A DNA stretch of 64,000 nucleotides from Rhizobium indicum (GTDB lineage Bacteria > Pseudomonadota > Alphaproteobacteria > Rhizobiales > Rhizobiaceae), in NCBI RefSeq assembly GCF_005862305.2, contig NZ_CP054021.1, forward strand, positions 186,001-250,000, given 5' to 3'. Of the stretch, positions 29,342-40,538 are shown one piece after another. Positions within the stretch are counted from its first letter, which is position 1, and every line of letters starts with the position of its first letter. A program made the position numbers and the translations under genes. Below the pieces are notes generated by a model that saw only the letters and a program-made list of their open reading frames with translations, was not told the DNA's origin and did no database searches.

Positions 29342-30112
29342 ATGACCCCTGACGTGCGCCCGCTTGTGGCGGGAAACTGGAAAATGAATGGCATGCGTGC
29401 CTCCCTGGATCAGATCAAGGCGATCGCCGAGGGTGTTCGCCCGCCGCTGGCCGACAAGCTCGAAGCGCTGATCTGCCCGCCGGCGACGCTGCTCTATGTG
29501 GCGACGGCGCTGTGCACCGACAGCCCGCTGGCGATCGGGGCTCAAGACTGCCATCAGAACCCGTCCGGTGCGCATACCGGTGACATCTCGGCCGAGATGA
29601 TTGCCGATTGTTTCGGCACCTATGTCATCGTCGGCCATTCCGAGCGGCGCACCGACCATGCCGAAACCGACCATCTAGTGCGCGCCAAGGCGGAGGCCGC
29701 CTTCGCCGCAGGGCTGACAGCGATCATCTGCATCGGCGAGACCGCGGATGAACGCCGGACAGGCCAGGCGCTCGACGTCATCAAGCGCCAGCTTTCCGCC
29801 TCGGTTCCGGACGGCGCCACCGCTGAGAGCACAGTCATCGCCTACGAGCCGATCTGGGCGATCGGCACCGGCGTGACGCCGACAACAGGTGATGTCGAAA
29901 AGGCGCATGCCTTCATGCGGGCAGAGCTCGTGGCCCGCTTCGGCGACGAAGGCCGCAAGATGCGTCTTCTCTATGGCGGCTCGGTCAAGCCGGCCAATGC
30001 CCATGAGCTGATGGGCATTGCCAATGTCGACGGCGCGCTGATCGGCGGAGCGAGCTTGAAAGCGGCCGACTTCCTCGCCATCTACCGGGCCTATGAGGCG
30101 CTGCTCGCCTGA
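29342..30112 (+). CDS. tpiA: triosephosphate isomerase
   Basis: Interconverts glyceraldehyde 3-phosphate and dihydroxyacetone phosphate. The 256-residue TIM barrel has GNWKMN, catalytic His99 in VIVGHSERR, catalytic Glu169 in [11 protein letters not shown] and the phosphate loop [11 protein letters not shown]. The start at 29342 gives the standard family N-terminus [16 protein letters not shown]. secG follows 119 bases later and pyrG after that, a gene order familiar from Rhizobiales. Confidence 0.97.
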   Translation: MTPDVRPLVAGNWKMNGMRASLDQIKAIAEGVRPPLADKLEALICPPATLLYVATALCTDSPLAIGAQDCHQNPSGAHTGDISAEMIADCFGTYVIVGHSERRTDHAETDHLVRAKAEAAFAAGLTAIICIGETADERRTGQALDVIKRQLSASVPDGATAESTVIAYEPIWAIGTGVTPTTGDVEKAHAFMRAELVARFGDEGRKMRLLYGGSVKPANAHELMGIANVDGALIGGASLKAADFLAIYRAYEALLA

Positions 30113-30231
30113 GGCATTTTTTATTCCTGGGTTTATTCCTGGCCGAAGGGCTTGGAATAGATGAAAGCCTCATGTAAAGAGCCGCCAGAATTCTTACTTA
30201 TGTCCGTCTCCAGGCGGGCAGGACTGGACCC

Positions 30232-30747
30232 ATGCAGACCGTATTGATTGTCATCCATCTCATGATCGTGCTCGCCCTTGTCGGCGTCGTGCTCATCCAG
30301 CGCTCGGAAGGCGGCGGCCTTGGCATCGGCGGCGGTTCCGGCTTCATGTCGGCCCGCGGCACGGCCAATGCGCTGACGCGCACGACCGCGATCCTTGCGA
30401 CCCTGTTTTTCCTGACCTCGCTCGGCCTCGGCATCCTGACGCGTTACGAGGGCCGTCCGAGCGACATTCTCGACCGCATTCCGGCAACAGGCGGCCAGGG
30501 CAACGGTATTCTCGATTCGCTCGGCGGCGCGCAGGCTCCGGCAACCCCGCCGGCCGGCAACGGCGTTCCGAGCAGCGGCGCGGCAGCACCCGCACCGCAG
30601 GCTCCCGCCGCTCCAGCGACTGGGGCGCCGGCAACTGGCACTCCGGCCCCGGCGGCCACCGCGCCTTCAACGACTGCTCCGGCAACGCCCGCAGCTCCGG
30701 CCGCGCCGGCACCGGCTCAGCCCTCCGGCGTCCCGACGGGACAGTAA
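30232..30747 (+). CDS. secG: preprotein translocase subunit SecG
   Basis: Small subunit of the SecYEG channel. Two transmembrane helices (about 3-23 and 50-70) flank the conserved QRSEGGGLGIGGGSGFM loop. The 171-residue length is roughly double that of E. coli SecG because of a Pro/Ala-rich, low-complexity C-terminal tail (about 95-171). Long SecG tails are usual in Rhizobiales. A terminator follows the stop, so pyrG is probably transcribed from its own promoter. Confidence 0.93.
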   Translation: MQTVLIVIHLMIVLALVGVVLIQRSEGGGLGIGGGSGFMSARGTANALTRTTAILATLFFLTSLGLGILTRYEGRPSDILDRIPATGGQGNGILDSLGGAQAPATPPAGNGVPSSGAAAPAPQAPAAPATGAPATGTPAPAATAPSTTAPATPAAPAAPAPAQPSGVPTGQ

Positions 30748-30764
30748 ACCGGTCTTCGACATAA

Positions 30765-32519
<1,755 letters not shown>

Positions 32520-32529
32520 TGCATGCAAA

Positions 32530-32559
32530 CCAGATCGCGTTGTTTCAGGCGCGATCTGG
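32530..32559 (+). terminator. hairpin after pyrG
   Basis: CCAGATCGCG pairs perfectly with CGCGATCTGG over a 10-base loop, 10 bases after the pyrG stop. It lacks a clear U-tract. Confidence 0.45.
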
Positions 32560-32590
32560 ATAACATCCATGCCTGCTCTAACTTGCCGGC

Positions 32591-33061
32591 ATGACCCCTT
32601 CACGCAGCACGACCGTCTCACGCTTCATCGCAGCGCCGCGCGAGCGCATCTACCGCGCCTTCCTCGATGCCGATGCGGTCGCCACCTGGCTTCCGCCTGA
32701 TACGATGAAGGGCATCGTCCATGCCTTCGAGGGCAGGGAAGGCGGCGCCTTCAGCATGTCGCTCGTCTATCCCGACGACGAGGCATCGCAACCGGGCAAG
32801 ACCTCCGACAAGACGGACAGGTTCGAAGGGCGCTTTGCCAAGCTCGTGCCGGATGAAAACATCGTCTGGGCTACGGTCTTCGATTCCGAGGACGAGGGCT
32901 TTTCCGGCGAGATGACCGTCAGCACGATGTTGTCGACTGCGGATGGAGGCACCAATGTGACGATGGTCAGTGACAATATTCCGTCCGGGATCCGCCTCGA
33001 AGACAATGAGGAAGGGTGCCGCTCGACGCTCGACAAGCTGGCTGCTTTCGTCGGCGGTTGA
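32591..33061 (+). CDS. SRPBCC (AHSA1-type) domain protein
   Basis: A 156-residue helix-grip protein of the START/Bet v1-like superfamily. The opening STTVSRFIAAPRERIYRAFLDADAVATWLPPDTM is diagnostic, and the C-terminal helix GIRLEDNEEGCRSTLDKLAAFVGG closes the pocket. The ligand is unknown. It is convergent with the citrate-synthase-like gene downstream. Confidence 0.88.
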   Translation: MTPSRSTTVSRFIAAPRERIYRAFLDADAVATWLPPDTMKGIVHAFEGREGGAFSMSLVYPDDEASQPGKTSDKTDRFEGRFAKLVPDENIVWATVFDSEDEGFSGEMTVSTMLSTADGGTNVTMVSDNIPSGIRLEDNEEGCRSTLDKLAAFVGG

Positions 33062-33098
33062 GGATCGGCGGCAGGACATGCTGCCGCCGAATTCACTT

Positions 33099-34187
33099 TC
33101 AGGCAGCGGCGGGCAGCGGCCCGATATAGACCGAACGTGGACGGATCAGCCGGCCGTCGAGCGCCTGTTCGCGGGCATGGGCCAGCCATCCGACGGTGCG
33201 GCCGATCGCGAAGACGCCGGTGAAGGCCTCGCGGGGAAAGCCGAGCGCTTCGAGCAGCAGCGCGGTATAAAACTCGACATTGACGTCGAGCGGCCGGTTC
33301 GGCTTGCGTGCCTTCAGGATCGCCAATGCAGCGACCTCCACGGCTTCCGCCAGAGCGCCGCGGGCGCTGTTTACCTGTCCGGTTGATATCAGCGGCTTCA
33401 GCGCGCTCTTCAGCGCATCGGCGCGCGGATCGCGGACGCGATAGATGCGGTGGCCGAAGCCCATCAGCCTTTCGCCGCGGTCGAGCGCTTCGCCGAGCCA
33501 CGAGTAAGCATTCTCCGCCGTTCCGATCGCATCCAGCATGTCGAGCACGGGACCGGGCGCGCCGCCATGCAGCGGCCCTTTCAGCGCGCTCACCGCCGCG
33601 AGTACGGAAGAGGTGAGGCCGGCCTGCGTCGAGGCAATGACGCGCGATGCGAAGGTCGAGGCATTGAGGCCATGGTCCGAAATCGTCACGAGATAGGTGT
33701 CGAGTGCCGCTGTCTGCTCCCTGGTCGGCAATTTTCCGGTCAGCATACGCAGGATATCGGCCGCCTGCGGCAGCGAGGCGTTGGGCGCGATCGCTCTTTT
33801 GCCGCTTTGCATGCGAAGGATCGCCGGCAGGAAAACTGCGGGCGCAGCGAGAAGGCTGAGAGCGGTATCGAAATCCTCGCCGTCGGGCAGGCGGGCGATC
33901 AGCGCCCGCATCGCATCAACAGGAGGCAGAGCGAGCAGGGCGGTATCGGCGGCCTTGATATGGCCGAAAATCCTCGTTCGCGCCTGCGCCAACCAGTCGC
34001 GCAATTCCGCTTCGTCGAAGCCTTTTTCCATCAGCCCATCGAGCAATAGGGCGGCGACGCCTTCATAGGTGCCGTCTGCAACCAGGTGATCCAGCGATAC
34101 GCCGCGGATGATCAGTCGTCCCGCTTCGCCATCGACATCCGAAAGCTGCGTTTCGGCAGCAATGACATCTTCCAAGCCGTTTTTCAT
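33099..34187 (-). CDS. citrate synthase family protein
   Basis: A 362-residue citrate/2-methylcitrate synthase homologue. It contains the histidine in SDHGLNASTFASRV, the GPLHGGAPG loop, GFGHRIYRVRDPRA and the catalytic-Asp region LDVNVEFYTALLLEALGF, so the active site looks complete. It is shorter than the main hexameric gltA enzyme of Rhizobium and belongs to a separate branch. It is divergent from the HTH-fused homologue with 83 bases between starts, so the two probably share a regulatory region. Confidence 0.9.
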   Translation of the reverse strand: MKNGLEDVIAAETQLSDVDGEAGRLIIRGVSLDHLVADGTYEGVAALLLDGLMEKGFDEAELRDWLAQARTRIFGHIKAADTALLALPPVDAMRALIARLPDGEDFDTALSLLAAPAVFLPAILRMQSGKRAIAPNASLPQAADILRMLTGKLPTREQTAALDTYLVTISDHGLNASTFASRVIASTQAGLTSSVLAAVSALKGPLHGGAPGPVLDMLDAIGTAENAYSWLGEALDRGERLMGFGHRIYRVRDPRADALKSALKPLISTGQVNSARGALAEAVEVAALAILKARKPNRPLDVNVEFYTALLLEALGFPREAFTGVFAIGRTVGWLAHAREQALDGRLIRPRSVYIGPLPAAA

Positions 34188-34270
34188 GTTGTTTCTCCTT
34201 TACGGTCCGGATGATCCGACCTAGTTTCATTGACGTCAATCTTGACGCAATTGATCAATATGAGGTTCCG

Positions 34271-35416
34271 ATGTCTTGGCTGACCGCCGAGGAGGCGCTG
34301 CAGGCGCTGAAGACCAAGCCGCAGACGCTTTACGCCAATGTCAGCCGCGGGCGCATCCGCGCCAAGGCGGATCCCGCCGACTCGCGCCGCAGCCTCTACC
34401 AGGCCACCGACGTACAGCGGCTTGCCGAACGCCATGCCGGCCGCCGCAAGACCGAAACGGTCGCCGCCGAGGCGATCCGCTGGGGCGATCCGGTTCTGTC
34501 GTCGGCAATCTCCACCATCATCGGCGGGCGGCTTTTCTATCGCGGAAAGGATGCTGCCGGTTTCGCTGAAGTCGCGACGCTGGAGCAGACGGCGGCACTG
34601 CTCTGGAGCGGCGCGGAGCCACTCTCCTCCGGCAGCGGGACCGGACATGCCTCTCCGTCGCTTCAGGCGGCATTCCTGGCGCTGGCAGGGCGGGTGACAT
34701 CGGATCTGCCGTCGCTCGGCCGCTCGCAGTCAGCACTTCGCCGTGAAGCAAGCGGGGTTCTCTACACGGTCGCCAATGCGCTGGCGCCTGGGCCTTTCGA
34801 CCAGCCGCTGCATTTGCGGCTTGCGGCAAGCTGGCAGCGGCCGGATGCTGCCGATTGTCTACGCCGCGCGCTGGTGCTGCTTGCCGATCACGAACTCAAC
34901 GCTTCAACCTTTGCGGCGCGGGTCACGGCATCGGCGGGTGCAGCCCTTTCGGCCACCGTGCTGTCCGGGCTGGCGACGCTGACAGGGCCGCTGCATGGTG
35001 CCGCCTGGCAAGGCGTCGACGCCTTGATCGAGACCGCTTCCGCGCTTGGGGCGGAGCAGGCGATTTGCCGTACGCTTGCCCAGGGCAATCGCCTGTCGGC
35101 CTTCGGCCATCCGCTCTATCCCGATGGCGATGTCAGAGCCTTGGCGCTGCTGTCGCACTTCCCTCTGCCGCCGCAGTTTGCCGAAGTCCGGGAAGTGGGC
35201 GAGGAGATGGTCGGCGAGAAGGTCAACGTCGATTTTGCGCTTGCCGCAATGGCCGCCGCCTTCGATCTCCCAAGGGAGGCGCCGATCATCATTTTCTCGC
35301 TTGCCCGTTCAGTCGGTTGGCTTGCCCATGCAATGGAACAGATCCACAGCGGCGAATTGATCCGGCCGCGGGCGCGTTATACCGGACCGGCGCCTGAAAC
35401 GGATAATAGAACGTAA
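34271..35416 (+). CDS. helix-turn-helix/citrate synthase fusion protein
   Basis: A 381-residue protein with an N-terminal excisionase/MerR-like DNA-binding module (about 1-55: SWLTAEEALQALKTKPQTLYANVSRGRIRAK then SLYQATDVQRLAERHAGRR). A citrate-synthase-like domain follows (about 70-375). Histidine (ADHELNASTFAARV), GPLHGAAWQ and SAFGHPLYPDGD are present, and the Asp region reads VNVDFALAAMA. The fold is kept but loops differ from the divergent homologue. It is plausibly a metabolite-sensing regulator or a moonlighting enzyme. A start at 34211 is possible. Confidence 0.85.
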   Translation: MSWLTAEEALQALKTKPQTLYANVSRGRIRAKADPADSRRSLYQATDVQRLAERHAGRRKTETVAAEAIRWGDPVLSSAISTIIGGRLFYRGKDAAGFAEVATLEQTAALLWSGAEPLSSGSGTGHASPSLQAAFLALAGRVTSDLPSLGRSQSALRREASGVLYTVANALAPGPFDQPLHLRLAASWQRPDAADCLRRALVLLADHELNASTFAARVTASAGAALSATVLSGLATLTGPLHGAAWQGVDALIETASALGAEQAICRTLAQGNRLSAFGHPLYPDGDVRALALLSHFPLPPQFAEVREVGEEMVGEKVNVDFALAAMAAAFDLPREAPIIIFSLARSVGWLAHAMEQIHSGELIRPRARYTGPAPETDNRT

Positions 35417-35568
35417 TAATTCCGCCGGCGATTGCGATGATTTGCTTTTTTGGTCTAGGGAAATATTTGAATTCGGCTATCATGCTTCATATTAGAAGAC
35501 GGTTGGGAAGAAGACGGTTGGCGGGCGCTTTCCAAAAGAGCTGTTCCGCACGGTCAAGGGGACTTTCC

Positions 35569-36087
35569 ATGAATACGACGTTTCGCAGCCTGCTTGCCGC
35601 CGCACTCGCTGCCGGCCTCATTCCGCATGGGGCGGCCTTTGCGCAGTCTGCCGGCTGCACGGTATCGCGTGATGCCGGCGCCCGCCAGGTGCTCAGTTGT
35701 CCCGGCGGCGTCACGGTGACGGCGGAGGCCGGCGCGGCCTACAGCCTCGTCGACCGCAACCGTGACGGCAGCCCCGATTCGGCATCGCTGCGCCGCAAGG
35801 CCATTCTCGTCGATGTCGATAATGCCCAGCACGCCGGTGGTTTCCAGGTCGTGACACCGCAGGCGATCGCGGCCGTGCGCGGCACCCAATGGGCTGTCGA
35901 TGTCGCAGGCGGCCAGACCTCGGTGCTGGTCGTCAGAGGCAGCGTCGCGGTCCGCCGGCCGTCCGGCGAGCCGGTGGTGCTGTCGCCGGGCGAGGGCGTC
36001 GACGTTACCGCCGGAACCGAACCCCTCGTCGTGCGTCGCTGGCCGGCGCCGCGCGCCGCTGCCCTTCTTGCCCGTCTCGGCCAATAA
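35569..36087 (+). CDS. exported FecR-like domain protein
   Basis: A 172-residue secreted protein with a signal peptide (1-26, ending AAFAQ). The mature part has the FecR pattern: VVTPQAIAAVRGTQWAVDVAGGQTSVLVVRGSVAVRR and SPGEGVDV, a beta-helix-like domain. It has no membrane anchor or sigma regulator partner. The next gene, a CHASE2 adenylate cyclase, starts 5 bases after its stop, so both are likely one unit. In that setting FecR may be a periplasmic ligand for the CHASE2 sensor; this is inference. Confidence 0.82.
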   Translation: MNTTFRSLLAAALAAGLIPHGAAFAQSAGCTVSRDAGARQVLSCPGGVTVTAEAGAAYSLVDRNRDGSPDSASLRRKAILVDVDNAQHAGGFQVVTPQAIAAVRGTQWAVDVAGGQTSVLVVRGSVAVRRPSGEPVVLSPGEGVDVTAGTEPLVVRRWPAPRAAALLARLGQ

Positions 36088-36092
36088 GTCCC

Positions 36093-37949
36093 ATGAACCA
36101 TCGCCTGCTGACCGTGATCGCGCTGCTGCTCGCCGGTCTTTGGGGGGCTGCGCTCGGCTATGTCAATCTCCATGCCGGAAGTGGCCTTCTCGACCGGATG
36201 GAGGCCTCGCTTGCCGATATCCGCAGTGCCATCGTCGGGGCGAAGACACCGCCTCCCGTCGTCTCGATCGTCGCGATCGACGACCGTACCGCTAAGGCAC
36301 ACGGCTATCCGCTCGATCGGGCGACACTTGCGCGCCTCGCCAACGCGATCACCGCGTTGAAGCCGAAGGCTCTGGCGATCGACATTCTGCTCGTCGATCC
36401 GGGGCCGGAGGCAGGTGATGCGGCGCTGACTGCCGCCCTTCGCCAGGGGCCAAGCGTGATTGCGGCCGCGGCCACTTTTGCGCAAAGCCGCCAGCGGGTC
36501 ACCGATGTGGCCGGGGATCCGCTTGCCGCCATCCCGGAGGCAAACCAGCTGCTGTTGCCGCTTTCCCGCTTTGCCGAGGCCGCCGCGGTCGGCATCGTCA
36601 ATGTCGCGACCGACCAGACCGGCACGCCGCGCTTCATCCCGCTGATCTCGCGTGCCGCAGACCGGCTGGATCCGGCTTTTCCGCTGCGTGCCGCGTCGGT
36701 GGCGCTCGGCGTCGATCCCACCATCGAACGCGACGCTATCATGCTCGGAAAGCTGCGTATTCCCACAGATATCGGCCAGCGTCTGCCGGTGACCTTCTAT
36801 GGCGGGCACGGCAGCATAGCCACCTTCAGCGCCGCCGATGCGCTGGATGGCAAGCTTTCGCCGGATGCGGTCGCAGGCCGCATCGTCGTCATCGGTTCGA
36901 CTGTCACCGGCGGCGGCGACGTCTTCCCGACGCCGTTCGATCCCGTCATGCCCGGCGTCGAGGTGATGTCGACGGCGATCACCCATCTTGTTACCGGTGA
37001 CGGCATGGTGCGCGACCGAAGGATGCGGCTGATCGATGCCGCCACCGCCATCGGACTGCCGATCGTGCTCGTGTCGCTGGTCGCCTGGCGCCGGAGTGCG
37101 GCAGGCTATGTCATCATCGTGCTGACGCTGATCGTCTGGGCGATGCTCAATCTGTCGGCCTTCGCACATGGCTACTGGCTGAGTGCGGCGCTGCCGATCG
37201 CCGCAGCGCTGCCGCCGGCGCTGGCTTATGGCGCGGCCGAACTTTGGCTTGACCGCGGCCGCGCCCGTCATTTCGCCGAGCAGAGCGCGCTCCTGCAGCG
37301 CATCGAGGCGCCCGGGCTCGGCGAGTGGCTGGCGCGCGATCCGAATTTCCTTGCCGCGCCGGTGCGCCAGAACGCCGCCGTCATCTTCATCGATCTCTCG
37401 GGCTTCACGGGCCTCAGCGAAAATGTCGGGCCGGTGGCGGTGAGCGAGATGCTGAGCGGCTTCTTCGAACTGGTCGACGAGGAGGCGCGCGCCCATGGTG
37501 GCGCCATCACCAGCTTCATGGGAGACGGGGCGATGATCCTGTTTGGCCTGCCGGAGCCTGCCGATGACGACGCCGCCCGCGCCGCTGCGTGCGCGGTCAG
37601 ACTCTGCGAGCGCACAAGGGCCTGGCTTCAAGCGCATGCGGGCTTTGCCCAGAAGAAGATTGGCTTCAAGGTCGGCGCCCATTGCGGCCCGATCGTCGCC
37701 TCGCGGTTGGGCACCGGCGACCGGCAGCAGATCACGGCGGCAGGCGATACCATCAATGTCGGCAGCCGGCTGATGGAGGTGGCCGCCCGCCACGGCGTCG
37801 AGCTGGCGCTGAGCGCCGAAATCGTCCGCGCCGCCGGTCCCGATAGCGTGCTCACGCAGTCCGGCCGGATGGAGGGACCGTTGGAAACGGCGCTGCGCGG
37901 CCGGGCAAGCCGCATCGACGCCTGGCTGTGGCGTAGCCGCACGCTTTGA
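36093..37949 (+). CDS. CHASE2 domain adenylate/guanylate cyclase
   Basis: A 618-residue class III nucleotide cyclase. The N-terminal helix (4-24) is followed by an extracytoplasmic CHASE2 domain (about 30-300: SIVAIDDRTAKAHGYPLDRATLARL), three transmembrane helices (about 310-390) and a cyclase catalytic domain (about 420-600) with VIFIDLSGFTGLSE, FMGDGAMILFG and GDTINVGSRLMEVA. The metal-binding Asp residues appear present. It signals an outside cue as cAMP. The FecR-like gene precedes it by 5 bases. Confidence 0.93.
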   Translation: MNHRLLTVIALLLAGLWGAALGYVNLHAGSGLLDRMEASLADIRSAIVGAKTPPPVVSIVAIDDRTAKAHGYPLDRATLARLANAITALKPKALAIDILLVDPGPEAGDAALTAALRQGPSVIAAAATFAQSRQRVTDVAGDPLAAIPEANQLLLPLSRFAEAAAVGIVNVATDQTGTPRFIPLISRAADRLDPAFPLRAASVALGVDPTIERDAIMLGKLRIPTDIGQRLPVTFYGGHGSIATFSAADALDGKLSPDAVAGRIVVIGSTVTGGGDVFPTPFDPVMPGVEVMSTAITHLVTGDGMVRDRRMRLIDAATAIGLPIVLVSLVAWRRSAAGYVIIVLTLIVWAMLNLSAFAHGYWLSAALPIAAALPPALAYGAAELWLDRGRARHFAEQSALLQRIEAPGLGEWLARDPNFLAAPVRQNAAVIFIDLSGFTGLSENVGPVAVSEMLSGFFELVDEEARAHGGAITSFMGDGAMILFGLPEPADDDAARAAACAVRLCERTRAWLQAHAGFAQKKIGFKVGAHCGPIVASRLGTGDRQQITAAGDTINVGSRLMEVAARHGVELALSAEIVRAAGPDSVLTQSGRMEGPLETALRGRASRIDAWLWRSRTL

Positions 37950-38048
37950 CAATCGCCGCGGGAGCGGCTAGGAACGGCGCAAATACCCCGCCGGCTGGCT
38001 CCGGCCATGGCGCAGCAACGCGCCTGACAGCTCCGAAAGATCGAACTC

Positions 38049-40019
38049 ATGACAGAATTTAACGGCGTCGTTCCGGCGATCGCCAAGGCGTTGCAGAAGC
38101 GTGGTTACGCCGAACTCACCCCGGTGCAGAAGGCGATGCTCGATCCGGCGCTTGCCGCTTCCGACGCGCTGGTCTCGGCCCAGACCGGCTCCGGCAAAAC
38201 CGTCGCCTTCGGCCTGGCGCTGGCGCCGACGCTGCTCGAAGGCAGGGAGCGCTTCGGCAATGCCGGCGCGCCGCTCGCACTCGTCATTGCCCCGACGCGC
38301 GAGCTTGCCCTGCAGGTGAAGCGCGAGCTCGAATGGCTCTTTGAGATGACCGGCGCTGTGATCGTCAGCTGCGTCGGCGGCATGGACATCCGCAGCGAGC
38401 GCCGTTCGCTCGAACGCGGCGCCCATATCGTCGTCGGCACGCCCGGCCGGCTTTGCGACCATATCCGCCGCAGGGCGCTCGACATGTCGGAACTGAAGGC
38501 CGCCGTACTCGACGAGGCCGACGAGATGCTCGATCTCGGCTTCCGCGAGGACCTCGAATTCATCCTCGATGCGGCGCCGGACGAACGCCGGACGCTGATG
38601 TTTTCGGCAACGGTGCCGGCGGCGATTGCCAAGCTTGCCAAGAGCTACCAGCGCGATGCCGTGCGCATCAGCACCGCGGCCGAGGAAAAGCAGCATATCG
38701 ACATCGAATATCGCGCACTGATGGTCGCCCCGAGCGACCGCGAGAATGCGATCATCAACGTGCTGCGCTATTACGAGGCGACCAATGCCATCGTCTTCTG
38801 CTCGACGCGCGCGGCCGTCAATCATCTGACCGCACGCTTCAACAACCGCAATTTCGCCGTCGTGGCGCTTTCCGGCGAGCTGACGCAGAACGAGCGCACC
38901 CACGCGCTACAGGCGATGCGCGACGGGCGCGCCCGTGTCTGCATCGCGACCGACGTTGCCGCCCGCGGCATCGACCTGCCGGGGCTCGATCTCGTCATCC
39001 ATGCCGACCTGCCGACCAATCCGGACACGCTGCTGCACCGCAGCGGCCGAACCGGCCGGGCCGGACGCAAGGGCATCAGCGCCATGATCGTGCCACTGAA
39101 TGCACGGCGCAAGGCAGAGCGCCTGCTTGAGAATGCCGGAATTTCGGCTGCCTGGGCGCGACCGCCTTCGGCCGAGGAAGTAAGCGAGCGCGACGACGAG
39201 CGGCTGCTCGCCGATCCGATCTTCAACGAAACGCCGCAGGAGGAAGAGCAGGGGCTGGTACAGCAGCTTCTCGCCAGCCACGGCGCCGAAAAGCTTGCCG
39301 CCGCTTTCTTACGTCTTTACCGCACCAATCATTCGGCGCCGGAGGATCTGATCGAGGTCACCGTGCAGGACGACCGCAGCCGCAAGCGCCGCGACAATGC
39401 CGAGCCCTACGAGCCGGCGCAGAAGGGACCGCGCGAAGATTTCGGCGCCAGCGTCTGGTTTTCCGTCTCGGTCGGGCGCAAGCAGAATGCCGAGCCGCGC
39501 TGGCTGATCCCGATGCTCTGCCGCAACGGCAATGTGACGAAGCGCGAGATCGGCGCGATCAAGATGCAGCCCGAGGAAACTTTCGTGGAGATCGCCGCGG
39601 CGAGTGCCGAAAGCTTCCTGGCGGCGATCGGACCGAACAAGGCGCTCGAACGCGGCATCCGTGTGACCAAGCTTTCCGGCACGCCGGATTTCAGCCGGGC
39701 GCCTGCGCCGAAGCCTTATGCCGGCAAGCCATCTCGCGACGAGCGGCCCGATGATTCGTTCCGCAGCGAGCGGCCGAAGAACAAGTTCGGCAAGGGTCCG
39801 GGCGGCGGATATGCCGCGGCCGACAATAGCGGCGGGGACAAACGGGATAGCAAGCCCTGGAGCAAGAAGCCGGGCAAACCCCCTTTCGATGGCCCGAAGT
39901 CCGACAAGCCGAAATTCGACAAGCCGAAATTCGAAGGTGCTAGGTCCGAAGGCCCCAAATATGAGGGCAAGGGCGGCGCCGCACCGAAGAATAAGTTTTC
40001 AAAGAAGAAGCCCGGCTGA
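38049..40019 (+). CDS. DEAD-box RNA helicase with DbpA-like and basic tail
   Basis: A 656-residue RNA helicase. The motifs are complete: Q motif LTPVQKAML, AQTGSGKT, PTRELALQV, GTPGRL, DEADEML, SAT, DVAARGIDLP and HRSGRTGRAG. Beyond the two RecA folds (about 1-370) there is a DbpA-type RNA-binding domain (about 460-545) and a low-complexity Lys/Pro/Gly tail with short FDKPK-type repeats (from about 560). It is likely involved in ribosome assembly or mRNA turnover. A hairpin terminator follows the stop. Confidence 0.93.
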   Translation: MTEFNGVVPAIAKALQKRGYAELTPVQKAMLDPALAASDALVSAQTGSGKTVAFGLALAPTLLEGRERFGNAGAPLALVIAPTRELALQVKRELEWLFEMTGAVIVSCVGGMDIRSERRSLERGAHIVVGTPGRLCDHIRRRALDMSELKAAVLDEADEMLDLGFREDLEFILDAAPDERRTLMFSATVPAAIAKLAKSYQRDAVRISTAAEEKQHIDIEYRALMVAPSDRENAIINVLRYYEATNAIVFCSTRAAVNHLTARFNNRNFAVVALSGELTQNERTHALQAMRDGRARVCIATDVAARGIDLPGLDLVIHADLPTNPDTLLHRSGRTGRAGRKGISAMIVPLNARRKAERLLENAGISAAWARPPSAEEVSERDDERLLADPIFNETPQEEEQGLVQQLLASHGAEKLAAAFLRLYRTNHSAPEDLIEVTVQDDRSRKRRDNAEPYEPAQKGPREDFGASVWFSVSVGRKQNAEPRWLIPMLCRNGNVTKREIGAIKMQPEETFVEIAAASAESFLAAIGPNKALERGIRVTKLSGTPDFSRAPAPKPYAGKPSRDERPDDSFRSERPKNKFGKGPGGGYAAADNSGGDKRDSKPWSKKPGKPPFDGPKSDKPKFDKPKFEGARSEGPKYEGKGGAAPKNKFSKKKPG

Positions 40020-40029
40020 TTTTACCGGC

Positions 40030-40058
40030 AGCCCTTCGCTGGTCCAGCGGAGGGCTTT
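40030..40058 (+). terminator. hairpin terminator after the helicase gene
   Basis: AGCCCTTCGCTGG and CCAGCGGAGGGCT pair over about 11-13 bp with one G-U and a very short loop, followed by TTTGG. It starts 10 bases after the helicase stop. The U-tract is short. Confidence 0.55.
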
Positions 40059-40084
40059 GGGCCGTATCCCTGAGGGAGGCAAGG

Positions 40085-40519
40085 ATGGTGATGGAAACGG
40101 CGATCCTCAGCGTCCCGGTTTTCAGTACGCTCTGCAATGAGGCCTTCCGGCTGCGGCGCGCTATTTTCGTCCATGAGCAGAAGGTTCCCGAAGCCGAGGA
40201 ATTCGATGCCGACGATCTCAACGCCCATCATCTTGTCGCCGTCACGGCGGGCGAAGTCTCCGGCACCCTGCGGGTGATTTATGCCGAGGAAGATGTGAAG
40301 ATCGGCCGGGTTGCGGTTGCCGGCCAATGGCGCGGCCAAGGCATTGCAGCCGCAATGATCGGGCCAGCGATAGACCTGCATCGCGCTGCCCGCGACAACC
40401 GATTCTATCTCACAGCACAGGCGGACAAGCTGCCGCTCTACGAGCGTTTCGGCTTCGTCGCCTATGGCGCGGAATTTCTTGACGGCGGGATACCACATCT
40501 TGCGATGAAGAATTACTGA
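40085..40519 (+). CDS. GNAT family N-acetyltransferase
   Basis: A 144-residue ElaA/YjcF-type acetyltransferase: FRLRRAIFVHEQKVPEAEEFDADD near the start, then the acetyl-CoA motif KIGRVAVAGQWRGQGIAAAMI and LYERFGFVAYG. The substrate is unknown. It is the last plus-strand gene before the accessory redox module. Confidence 0.88.
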   Translation: MVMETAILSVPVFSTLCNEAFRLRRAIFVHEQKVPEAEEFDADDLNAHHLVAVTAGEVSGTLRVIYAEEDVKIGRVAVAGQWRGQGIAAAMIGPAIDLHRAARDNRFYLTAQADKLPLYERFGFVAYGAEFLDGGIPHLAMKNY

Positions 40520-40538
40520 GCATCTGCAAAGCGTCGTT

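Noticed and set aside
34250..34270. GGAAC-N17-CGTC upstream of the minus-strand citrate synthase gene, resembling an EcfG promoter
   Set aside because: The -10 lacks the TT; treated as chance.
35739..37952. 737-codon frame antisense to the FecR-like and cyclase genes
   Set aside because: Both plus-strand genes have full domain motifs; the antisense frame has none.
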